Source: Bacteroidales bacterium
Lineage (GTDB): Bacteria > Bacteroidota > Bacteroidia > Bacteroidales > Dysgonomonadaceae
DNA length: 6,721 nt
NCBI GenBank assembly: GCA_012728155.1
Contig: JAAYFR010000104.1
Span: forward strand, 1 to 6,721
Reading direction: 5' to 3'
Part shown: positions 1 to 6,418 of the stretch, one piece after another
How positions within the stretch are numbered: the first letter of the stretch is position 1
Layout: each line of letters starts with the position of its first letter
Program-made: the position numbers and the translations under genes
Notes under the pieces: model-generated
Seen by the model: the letters and a program-made list of their open reading frames with translations, nothing else
The model's database searches: none
What the model was told of the DNA's origin: nothing

Positions 1-117
1 CAATAGGGAATGCGCCACTCCTTCAGCTTCACCGCGATCCACTGGTGCCAAATGTAGACATTATAGGAAATCGCCCCCAGAAAGCATACGACCCGGTTGC
101 TGAACAGGAACCGGTAC
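1..117 (-). CDS. Acyltransferase-3 family membrane protein, internal fragment joined to the RND gene
   Basis: Read on the minus strand from about position 117 to the left edge, in a frame different from the RND pump, the codons give an open stretch of about 38 residues. It contains SNRVVCFLGAISYNVYIWHQ followed by WIAVKLKEWRIPY. The pattern FLG-x-ISY-x-x-Y-x-WHQ is typical of a late transmembrane segment of acyltransferase-3 (OafA/YrhL-like) integral membrane proteins, which O-acetylate or otherwise acylate sugars of surface polysaccharides. From memory, the KLKEW extension resembles Firmicutes members more than Bacteroidota ones; this is an impression, not a search result. The fragment has no start of its own, runs off the window, and meets the RND gene at about 104-121 without a linker. 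The family call is fairly safe. Whether the piece belongs to this genome is doubtful. The right boundary is approximate. Confidence 0.6.
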
Positions 118-481
118 CATCCGGCAGAAAGCCCGATATCATCGACACCTTATCCCGGACATCGTTCATCACGGCATTCATATCGGTACCAAACTCGAAC
201 TCAAGCATGATCATCGATATGCCGTCCATCGATCGGGAAGTGATATTTTTCAGTTTTTCGGCAGAGTTCAACACATCTTCAAGTGGACGGGTCACATTGG
301 TTTCCACATCTTCGGCACCCGCTCCCGAATAGGAGGTTATAACCGAGACATAATTGATGTCGATATTGGGATAAAGGTCGATAGGCAACTGCCTGTAGAA
401 CATAAATCCTATCAGCACAATACCGATAAATATCAATGATGTTCCCACGGGGTTTTTCACCGCGGTTTCATATATTTTCAT
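29..481 (-). CDS. RND efflux pump (AcrB/MdtB/MexB type) inner-membrane subunit, N-terminal fragment
   Basis: This is the N-terminus of a proton-driven RND transporter, the inner-membrane subunit of a tripartite export complex. It begins MKIYETAVKNP, followed by the first transmembrane helix (about residues 13-30) and the conserved LPIDLYPNID (32-41). Next come the porter-domain motifs SYSGAGAEDVETNVTRPLED (50-69) and FEFGTD (95-100), then DVRDKVSMISGFLPDG (107-122). RND pumps are normally about 1000-1050 residues. Here family similarity stops at about residue 122 (near position 116). The remaining 28 codons to the TGA at 29-31 are the acyltransferase-like DNA read out of frame, so they should not be counted as pump protein. 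The start lies 18 bases after the adaptor gene's stop codon, consistent with one transcript. Family identity is very sure. A broken gene versus an assembly artefact cannot be settled from this window. Confidence 0.88.
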   Translation of the reverse strand: MKIYETAVKNPVGTSLIFIGIVLIGFMFYRQLPIDLYPNIDINYVSVITSYSGAGAEDVETNVTRPLEDVLNSAEKLKNITSRSMDGISMIMLEFEFGTDMNAVMNDVRDKVSMISGFLPDGTGSCSATGSYAFWGRFPIMSTFGTSGSR

Positions 482-499
482 CTAATTATAAATTACGAA

Positions 500-1522
500 T
501 TATTCAACCACTTCCACTTCCACACCATCAATCAGGTTGGTATTTCCATGTACAATTACACGATCTCCATCATTCAGTCCTTCAATGATTTCATATTTAT
601 CATCGATGCGAATTCCCAGTTGTACCAAGGTATAGATCGCTTTTCCATCTCTTTCCACGAATACATAACGGTCATTAGAGCCTACCTGTTTCAATACAGC
701 CCTGTCGGAGAGCAACGGACGTTCATTGGTGCCGAAATTCATCCTTACGCGGGCAAACATACCGGGACGAAGTCGTTGATCGCTATTTTTTACAGATATC
801 TCTACGGGAAAGGTATGAGAAACGGGATCGAGTGTGGGGTATATCAGTGATACATTTCCCTGGAATAGTTCACCTGCCAGGGCATCCACCAGCACCTCTA
901 CCGCCATTCCTTTCACCACTTGACTATAGTAGGATTCAGAAACATTCACCTTCACCTTTACCGGATTGATACTCTCGATAGTGAGAATGGGAAACTGCCC
1001 TGCCATATCACCCGGATCATAATTACGCGCTGTCACCACTCCACTCATAGGACTGGTCAGTGTAGTATTTTCATCCAGATTATTTAAAGCATATTCTGCC
1101 ACATCGAGTTGCGCCTTTGCCTGATCGAGTTGCTGCTTGGAGATTCCTCCCACTTCATACAGCTCTTTGTAGCGCTCATAATCGCGTCGCATAGTGGCCA
1201 CCTGCGTCTGTTGTTGTGAAAGGGTTGACTTATCCATGGTCACCAGTGCTTGCCCTCGACGCACTTGGGCACCGACATCAACCTTGATCTCACGGATACG
1301 CCCTCCCATGGCAGGAGCAATATTATTTACCTGGTCTGCTTCAACCGTGGCGGTAAAAGTAGATATCTGATCCACCGACACCAACTGCACCTTCTCCACA
1401 CGTACTTTTGTCTTCTGCATAGCTTCGCCCTCAGCGCTTCCGGAGCGGTCTCCTCCTCCACACGAAGCAAGTAATGCTGCTGCCAGTATGGGAGTTATTT
1501 TCAATAAAGTGTATCGTCTCAT
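500..1522 (-). CDS. RND efflux periplasmic adaptor (membrane-fusion protein, HlyD/AcrA type), lipoprotein
   Basis: This 340-residue adaptor bridges the inner-membrane pump and the outer-membrane channel. The N-terminus has a lipoprotein signal: basic MRRY, a hydrophobic stretch, then the lipobox LASC with acylated Cys21, followed by GGGD and a flexible Ser/Gly-rich linker. The first half of the lipoyl-like domain (about 66-97) includes APAMGGRIREIKVDVGAQVR. An alpha-helical hairpin rich in Gln, Lys and Glu follows (about 98-150, with the turn near VGGIS at 124-128). The second lipoyl half is at about 153-184 (TSPMSGVVTARNYDPGD). The beta-barrel domain covers about 188-262 (ending LRPGMFARVRM), and the membrane-proximal domain runs to the end. 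The length is normal for an AcrA/MdtA-like protein, and nothing looks broken. It is third in the operon, 72 AT-rich bases after the OEP gene and 18 bases before the pump. Substrate cannot be told from the sequence. Confidence 0.95.
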   Translation of the reverse strand: MRRYTLLKITPILAAALLASCGGGDRSGSAEGEAMQKTKVRVEKVQLVSVDQISTFTATVEADQVNNIAPAMGGRIREIKVDVGAQVRRGQALVTMDKSTLSQQQTQVATMRRDYERYKELYEVGGISKQQLDQAKAQLDVAEYALNNLDENTTLTSPMSGVVTARNYDPGDMAGQFPILTIESINPVKVKVNVSESYYSQVVKGMAVEVLVDALAGELFQGNVSLIYPTLDPVSHTFPVEISVKNSDQRLRPGMFARVRMNFGTNERPLLSDRAVLKQVGSNDRYVFVERDGKAIYTLVQLGIRIDDKYEIIEGLNDGDRVIVHGNTNLIDGVEVEVVE

Positions 1523-1594
1523 ATATTTTTTAAATCTATTATTTTTATTGTTTGAATTGTAGAACCGGTCAATTTATTTGTCCCTTATCTATTT

Positions 1595-3043
1595 TCAATT
1601 ATTCCCCACCGGTTCAATATCATATCCCAACACTTTCTCCAGGTCGGCTTTTGCAGAGAGATAATCATAAATCGCATTTTTATATTGCAATTCGGCACTC
1701 AGCACTGCCAACGCAGCCGCATTCACATCCACAATGGTGCCCATCCCCGTTTCATACCGTTTCAGGGTGATCTGATGTCCTTTACGGGCCATTTCCACAG
1801 AGGATTGTGTGGCCACCACCTGTTCTATATTCTTGTGAATAAGATCGTAGTTATTCCTGATCGACAGTTTAAGTCCCCTTTCCACCTCCTTGCGTTGTTC
1901 ATCGAGTTGCCACAGCTGTATTTGCGCCTGCTTCACATTATGATAACGCTGTCCACCACTAAAGAGAGGCACCTGCAGGGTAACTCCTAACATCGAATAG
2001 GGGTCCCAACGATAAGTGCTGAACTTGAAATCGTTGTTCTGGCTCATATAGGTCCAATTGAAAGAGGTCACCAGCGAAGGAGCATACTGCAGTTTCTGCA
2101 TTTCAAAGGCTTTATGTGCTATTTCACTCTGCAAATTAAACTGCTTGAGATCACTATTATTGACCAGCGATGTATCTGCCGGGATAATAACATGGAACAT
2201 GCTCTGCTCATACTCATTCAACGATCCCACCACTTTTAATGGTATCTCTCCATCGATTCCCATTAGCATCTTCAATTGCAGTTCAGCGATCTTCATCATA
2301 TTTTCCGACTGGAGGATGTTGGGGATAAGGCTCTTCAACCGCACATCCGCCGTAATCACATCATACTCGGCCACCACACCTTGATTGTATCGGTTACGGA
2401 TATCCTCCAGATTGATGGAGTCGGTCTCGTAGGTTTTTCTGAACAGATCGTGGCTAGCCTGTGCCAGCAACAAGCTAAAAAAAGATTTTTTCACCTGATT
2501 CGTGAGATCAATGCGTGATGCACGGGCCTGCTCAATCGAAAGTTCTATATCCACCTCGGTCATCTGGATATTTTTCCAGAGCGAAGGTACCACCAACGGC
2601 AGGCTCACATTCAATCCGCCCGACCAGACATTGAAACGTCCCATCTGGATACCTTCAGCACTATCGGTATCACCTCCGCCACCCATCATTTTACCCAATA
2701 CTTCAACGATTTTCAGTTCATCGGGAGTAAATTCAGTGGGATCAACACTACCGCCAATACCGAAGCCTTCATCAAAATAGACCGTCTGCCGTTTGATGGC
2801 TCGTTGGTATTGACCAATCAGGTCCATCTGGGGCATAAGCGCTCCATAAGCCGATTTCTTCGCATATTGCTTCTTGGTGATCTCCATATCGGCCACCTTT
2901 ATCGTGGGATTCTCACTCAAGGCTATCTCCAATGCCCGGCTCAAATCGATCTTCAAACTATCGATTTGCTGTGCTTTTACCGTCGATAGGCCTACAAAAG
3001 CCGGCAGTAACACACATAATAGTATTCTACTTCGTAAATTCAT
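1595..3043 (-). CDS. TolC-family outer-membrane efflux channel (OEP)
   Basis: This is the outer-membrane exit duct of the tripartite efflux system. I chose the ATG at 3043, giving 482 residues. It begins MNLRSRILLCVLLPAFVGL, a compact signal peptide with likely cleavage after TVKA, and starts 7 bases after the regulator's stop. An in-frame ATG at 3061 would add six residues and overlap the regulator by 11 bases. Two OEP repeats are visible. The first starts at about residue 32 (DLSRALEIALSENPTIKVAD) and includes the helical stretch around NQVKKSFFSLLLAQ and NRYNQGVVAEYDVITADVRL. The second starts at about 297 and includes the beta-strand region GVTLQVPLFSGGQRYHNV and, near the end, LKRYETGMGTIVDVNAAALA. 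A long Gly/Asp-rich segment (about 88-142, including GGGGDTD) sits where the first repeat's surface loop should be. Family assignment is firm; substrate is unknown. Confidence 0.94.
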   Translation of the reverse strand: MNLRSRILLCVLLPAFVGLSTVKAQQIDSLKIDLSRALEIALSENPTIKVADMEITKKQYAKKSAYGALMPQMDLIGQYQRAIKRQTVYFDEGFGIGGSVDPTEFTPDELKIVEVLGKMMGGGGDTDSAEGIQMGRFNVWSGGLNVSLPLVVPSLWKNIQMTEVDIELSIEQARASRIDLTNQVKKSFFSLLLAQASHDLFRKTYETDSINLEDIRNRYNQGVVAEYDVITADVRLKSLIPNILQSENMMKIAELQLKMLMGIDGEIPLKVVGSLNEYEQSMFHVIIPADTSLVNNSDLKQFNLQSEIAHKAFEMQKLQYAPSLVTSFNWTYMSQNNDFKFSTYRWDPYSMLGVTLQVPLFSGGQRYHNVKQAQIQLWQLDEQRKEVERGLKLSIRNNYDLIHKNIEQVVATQSSVEMARKGHQITLKRYETGMGTIVDVNAAALAVLSAELQYKNAIYDYLSAKADLEKVLGYDIEPVGNN

Positions 3044-3050
3044 TATGGAT

Positions 3051-3662
3051 TTAATTATCATTTTTTTGTTTCAAACGGGCATCTATACTATCAATTCCTT
3101 TAGTAGTCATAATTCCCCGTACAAAATTAATCATCATTGTGTAAAAAAGTTCATCAAAAGAGAAAGGAGGCTTCTCAAGATAGGAGGCGCGGATATAAGT
3201 GTAGGTGCTTTCTTCCACCAGAAAGGCAGCTACATTCACATTTAAATCCTCACGGATATAGCCCTCCTTGATGCCCTGTTGTAAAAAATTACGCAGATAG
3301 ATATTGCTGATCTCAGTATGTCTCCTCATTATACTGGAAGCACGAGGATAGTATTTCTGGATATCTTCGAAAAATTTCGCACTACATTCAGGTACGTTCT
3401 CATGCTCCTCAATTAGCTTGATAAAGACCTCCACTACATTGTTGTTGCATTCAGCAAAAATAGAAGCGAGCATCTCTTTCCTTTTATTGCCAAACAGATG
3501 AAGTATCGATAAAAGAATATCTTCCTTATCCTTGAAATTCTCGTATAAAGTGCGCTTGGAGATTCCCATTGAAGAGGCAATCTCATCCATCGACACATTC
3601 TTGATACCGTATTGCCGGAACAGATCGCCCGCTTTTTCTATAATTCGTTCCTTTAATTCCAT
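3051..3662 (-). CDS. TetR/AcrR-family transcriptional regulator
   Basis: This 203-residue protein has a typical TetR N-terminal DNA-binding domain. Helix 1 is ELKERIIEKAGDLFRQYGIK (residues 2-21). The helix-turn-helix follows: VSMDEIASSMGISKRTLYEN (23-42), then FKDKEDILLSIL (43-54). The C-terminal part (about 60-190) is helical and variable, as expected for a ligand-binding and dimer domain. It includes the acidic stretch IEEHENVPECSAKFFEDI, and its ligand cannot be predicted. The length is normal for the family. It is the first gene of the efflux operon, with its start about 23 bases from a good Bacteroidota-type -7 element, so it very probably represses its own operon and is released by an efflux substrate. 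That role is inferred from gene order and family habit. The stop overlaps or nearly abuts the OEP start, suggesting co-translation. Confidence 0.93.
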   Translation of the reverse strand: MELKERIIEKAGDLFRQYGIKNVSMDEIASSMGISKRTLYENFKDKEDILLSILHLFGNKRKEMLASIFAECNNNVVEVFIKLIEEHENVPECSAKFFEDIQKYYPRASSIMRRHTEISNIYLRNFLQQGIKEGYIREDLNVNVAAFLVEESTYTYIRASYLEKPPFSFDELFYTMMINFVRGIMTTKGIDSIDARLKQKNDN

Positions 3663-3684
3663 TTTATCTTCTCAAAAAACAGTG

Positions 3685-3716
3685 CAAAGGTAAAACAGAA
3701 AACCCAAAAACTCAAA
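3685..3716 (-). promoter_or_regulatory. Bacteroidota-type promoter of the efflux operon
   Basis: On the minus strand TACCTTTG (3692 to 3685) fits the Bacteroidota -7 consensus TAnnTTTG exactly. A TTTG (3716 to 3713) lies 20 bases upstream, the usual distance for the -33 element. Transcription should start roughly at 3675-3680, leaving a leader of only about 15 bases before the regulator's ATG. Its position directly before the first gene of a four-gene run supports a functional promoter. No experiment is available here. Confidence 0.65.
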
Positions 3717-3725
3717 TCAGTTTTT

Positions 3726-3751
3726 TAAGTTTTAACATACTTTACATAAAG
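3726..3751. promoter_or_regulatory. Candidate operator: AT-rich inverted repeats upstream of the regulator
   Basis: Just upstream of the -33 element is a run with short inverted repeats. CTTTA-CA-TAAAG lies at 3740-3751, and AAGT at 3727-3730 pairs with ACTT at 3739-3742 across an 8-base spacer. TetR-family proteins bind short palindromes near their own promoters, so this is a plausible autoregulatory site. The arms are only 4-5 bases long in AT-rich DNA, so chance is a real alternative. Confidence 0.22.
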
Positions 3752-3907
3752 ATACGGTTATATTCAAAAATCCATCACAGGTTACAGCTTCCTTTTGCTC
3801 GGTACGCCTCCCCTGATTTCCTCTTCATCTATAGAGCAAAGATAATTTCTCTCTTCAAATTCAAATAAAAGTGAGCAATATAATTATAATCTGTCATGAT
3901 TATTTTA

Positions 3908-3915
3908 TAATTTTG
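3908..3915 (+). promoter_or_regulatory. Likely -7 promoter element of maeB
   Basis: TAATTTTG fits TAnnTTTG exactly and lies in a strongly AT-rich stretch. No clean TTTG is found about 20 bases upstream (the sequence there is TTAT), so the -33 half is weak or absent. Transcription would begin near 3920, giving a leader of about 75 bases to the preferred start at 3998 but under 20 bases to the ATG at 3938. Confidence 0.45.
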
Positions 3916-3997
3916 TGCGAATTATTTCTTCAAGCCAATGGCTCGAGTTTTATTGAGTGCTGATATGGCAGGAAATAATCCAACAACAATCATTAAA

Positions 3998-6301
3998 ATG
4001 ACAAATAAGAAACTACGCAACGACGCACTCGCCTATCATTCACAAGGGCGCCCTGGAAAAATAGAAGTAATCCCTACAAAACCTCATAGTTCACAACGCG
4101 ACCTCTCACTCGCCTACTCGCCCGGGGTAGCTGAGCCCTGTCTCGAAATTGAGAAAAATCCTCAGACCGTTTATGATTATACCTCGAAAGGGAATTTAGT
4201 GGCGGTGATTTCCAACGGTACTGCGGTATTGGGCTTAGGTGATATCGGCGCCATGGCCGGTAAACCGGTGATGGAGGGGAAAGGGCTGCTCTTTAAAATA
4301 TTCGCGGGAATCGATGTGTTCGATATCGAAGTGAATGAAAAAGATCCGGAAAAGTTTGTAGAAGTGGTGAAAGCCATCTCACCTACCTTCGGAGGTATCA
4401 ACCTGGAAGATATCAAGGCACCGGAATGTTTCGAGATCGAGGAACGGCTGAAAAAAGAATTGGACATTCCCATCATGCATGACGACCAGCATGGTACGGC
4501 CATTATCTCTGCTTGTGGGTTATTAAATGCCCTGGAATTGAACGGCAAGAAAATAGAAGATATTCGTATCGTGGTGAACGGTGCCGGTGCTGCGGCCAAC
4601 TCATGTACACAACTATATATCGCATTGGGCGCAAAACCGGAAAATATTGTGATGCTCGACTCAAAAGGGGTAATCAACACTTCGCGGTGCGACTTGAACA
4701 ATCGCAAGAAAGCGTTTGCCACCAACCGAAATATTTCCACTTTGGAGGAAGCCATAAAAGATGCCGATATGTTCTTAGGACTTTCAGTGGCCGACGTGCT
4801 CACTCCCGAGATGTTGCAGTCGATGAATTCCGATCCGATCGTATTTGCACTGGCTAACCCCAACCCGGAGATTGCTTATGATCTCGCCATGGCATCGAGG
4901 GAAGATATTATTTTTGCCACTGGTCGTTCCGACTATCCCAACCAGATCAATAATGTATTGGGATTCCCTTACATTTTCCGTGGTGCGCTCGATGTACAGG
5001 CCACCTGTATCAATGAAGAGATGAAGGTAGCCACTGTCTATGCACTGGCGGAACTGACAAAAAAAACGGTACCCGACGTAGTAAATGCTGCTTATAGCAT
5101 CAAAAAGTTAAGTTTCGGCAGGAACTATATTATCCCCAAGCCTTTGGATCCAAGGCTACTGACTACTGTCGCTCCGGCAGTAGCAAAGGCAGCTATGGCT
5201 TCGGGCGTAGCCCATAAGCCGATCAAAGACTGGCTACAATACGACAATAAATTACGCGATTTGATGGGGTTAGACAACAAGATGATTCGCCGTCTGTTCG
5301 AAATGGCACGCCAGAATCCCAAGAGGGTAGTTTTTTCTGAAACGAACCACCTGAATATGCTCAAAGCAGCCGAAACAGCCTATGTCGAAGGTATTTGCAA
5401 GCCTGTCTTGCTGGGAAATGAAGAGAAAATTGCCAAAGTGGCGAAGGAGAACCAAATCAATCTCGACGGGATAGAGATTGTCAACCTGCGGCATGACCGT
5501 GAAGAGGAGCGCCGTTTACGCTATGCCGATCTTCTCACGTTGAAACGCAAGCGGCAGGGAATGACCTTCGAAGAGGCAGCAGAGAAGATGTTCGAGCGCA
5601 ATTATTTCGGTATGATGATGGTGGAGACGGGGGATGCCGACGCCATGATTACAGGTGTATTCAGTAAATATGCCGACACCACCGATATCGCCAAGGAGGT
5701 GATCGGCATCCGTGAAGGGCTGAATCATATTGGTGCCATGCATATTGTCAATACAAAAAAAGGAGTACTCTTCCTTGCCGACACCCTCTTTAATCGTCAT
5801 CCCGATACGGAAGCGTTGATAGATATCGCCCGTTTGGCCAATTCCACAGTCAAATTCTTTGCGTACGACCCGGTAATCGCCATGATCTCCTATTCCAATT
5901 TCGGTACCGACTCGGTGGGGAGCCCCGCCAGCGTACATAAAGTGGTAGAAACGCTACACGAGAGGTGCCCCGATTTGATAGTGGATGGCGAAATGCAGAT
6001 CAACTACGCCCTTAACAGGGAGTTGCGCGACAAGAAATATCCGTTCAGCCGGCTACGCGACAAAGAGGTGAATACGCTAATATTCCCCAATCTCAGCTCC
6101 GCCAACACAGCTTATAAATTGCTGAGGGAAACCGGTACAAACGATATCATTGGTCCCATCCAGATGGGATTGAACAAACCGGTGCATATCCTCGATGTAG
6201 AGACATCGGTGCGCGACATCGTCAATATGGTAGCTGTGACAGTGATCGATGCAATCGTCGAAGAGAATATTCGGACCAATCTTCTCACAAGAATAGAATA
6301 A
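3998..6301 (+). CDS. maeB: NADP-dependent malic enzyme with C-terminal phosphotransacetylase-like domain (MaeB type)
   Basis: It oxidatively decarboxylates L-malate to pyruvate and CO2 in the cytoplasm, normally yielding NADPH, and feeds pyruvate and acetyl-CoA metabolism. From the ATG at 3998 it is 767 residues, usual for MaeB hybrids. The malic N-domain (about 15-150) carries the catalytic Tyr40 in SLAYSPGVAEP, Lys95 in VMEGKG and metal ligands Glu137/Asp138 in LEDIKAP. MHDDQHGTA (160-168) supplies the third metal-binding Asp. The nucleotide-binding domain has NGAGAAA (194-200) and ALANPNPE (284-291). From about 430 to the end is a phosphotransacetylase-like domain, including MITGVFSKYADTT (550-562), FPNLSSANTAYKLL (696-709) and IGPIQMGLNKPVHILD (718-733). 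In E. coli MaeB this domain is regulatory and binds acetyl-CoA without clear PTA activity. An upstream in-frame ATG at 3938 would add 20 residues that do not resemble the family, so I prefer 3998. NADP over NAD preference is from family knowledge only. Confidence 0.93.
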   Translation: MTNKKLRNDALAYHSQGRPGKIEVIPTKPHSSQRDLSLAYSPGVAEPCLEIEKNPQTVYDYTSKGNLVAVISNGTAVLGLGDIGAMAGKPVMEGKGLLFKIFAGIDVFDIEVNEKDPEKFVEVVKAISPTFGGINLEDIKAPECFEIEERLKKELDIPIMHDDQHGTAIISACGLLNALELNGKKIEDIRIVVNGAGAAANSCTQLYIALGAKPENIVMLDSKGVINTSRCDLNNRKKAFATNRNISTLEEAIKDADMFLGLSVADVLTPEMLQSMNSDPIVFALANPNPEIAYDLAMASREDIIFATGRSDYPNQINNVLGFPYIFRGALDVQATCINEEMKVATVYALAELTKKTVPDVVNAAYSIKKLSFGRNYIIPKPLDPRLLTTVAPAVAKAAMASGVAHKPIKDWLQYDNKLRDLMGLDNKMIRRLFEMARQNPKRVVFSETNHLNMLKAAETAYVEGICKPVLLGNEEKIAKVAKENQINLDGIEIVNLRHDREEERRLRYADLLTLKRKRQGMTFEEAAEKMFERNYFGMMMVETGDADAMITGVFSKYADTTDIAKEVIGIREGLNHIGAMHIVNTKKGVLFLADTLFNRHPDTEALIDIARLANSTVKFFAYDPVIAMISYSNFGTDSVGSPASVHKVVETLHERCPDLIVDGEMQINYALNRELRDKKYPFSRLRDKEVNTLIFPNLSSANTAYKLLRETGTNDIIGPIQMGLNKPVHILDVETSVRDIVNMVAVTVIDAIVEENIRTNLLTRIE

Positions 6302-6329
6302 AATACCTATCTTAGCCAATCCAATCTTG

Positions 6330-6376
6330 TCTGGCAGCATAAAAAAGCAGACTCCGGGAGTATCCGGTGCGCCAGA
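6330..6376 (+). other. Compound hairpin between maeB and the trpB2-like gene
   Basis: The outer arms TCTGGC (6330-6335) and GCCAGA (6371-6376) pair perfectly. Inside, GCA/TGC (6347-6349 with 6368-6370) and CCGG/CCGG (6354-6357 with 6364-6367, six-base loop) can form a second, bulged stem. An A-rich internal loop (6340-6346) separates the stems. No T-run follows on either strand, so it is not a classical intrinsic terminator. It could be a maeB mRNA 3' end structure, a leader structure of the next gene, or chance. Confidence 0.35.
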
Positions 6377-6418
6377 TACAACAAACAAAAGTCAAACTTA
6401 AAATAAAATAGAATTATA

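Larger units (their letters stand above)
3663..3997. other. Divergent intergenic region between the efflux operon and maeB
   Basis: About 335 bases separate the two divergent genes, with no convincing protein gene. The left third holds the efflux promoter and the candidate operator. The centre (about 3760-3850) is less AT-rich and shows only a weak leftward promoter-like match (TATCTTTG at 3844 to 3837, with a TTTG 17 bases upstream at 3865 to 3862) and a 17-codon leftward frame (3828 to 3775) with no recognisable features. The right third is very AT-rich and carries the likely -7 element for maeB. I see no tRNA, riboswitch or terminator with a T-run here. Confidence 0.6.

Noticed and set aside
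29..115. The last 28 codons of the RND frame as a genuine alternative C-terminus
   Set aside because: The same DNA in another frame encodes a clear acyltransferase-3 motif, so the RND-frame translation there is out-of-frame noise.
1523..1594. A separate promoter for the adaptor gene in the 72-base gap after the channel gene
   Set aside because: The gap is AT-rich but I found no TAnnTTTG on the minus strand. Read-through from the regulator promoter is simpler.
3775..3828. A 17-codon minus-strand frame in the intergenic region as a real leader peptide
   Set aside because: There is no well-placed ribosome binding site, no regulatory codon run and no hairpin arrangement of an attenuator. It is kept only as part of a low-interest observation.
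4177..4863. A 228-codon open frame on the minus strand inside maeB
   Set aside because: It lies wholly antisense to a well-conserved enzyme and its translation has no recognisable motifs. It is a codon-structure shadow of maeB.
6330..6376. Calling the hairpin after maeB a Rho-independent terminator
   Set aside because: The stem is interrupted and neither strand has a T-run after it; the following plus-strand bases are A/C-rich.
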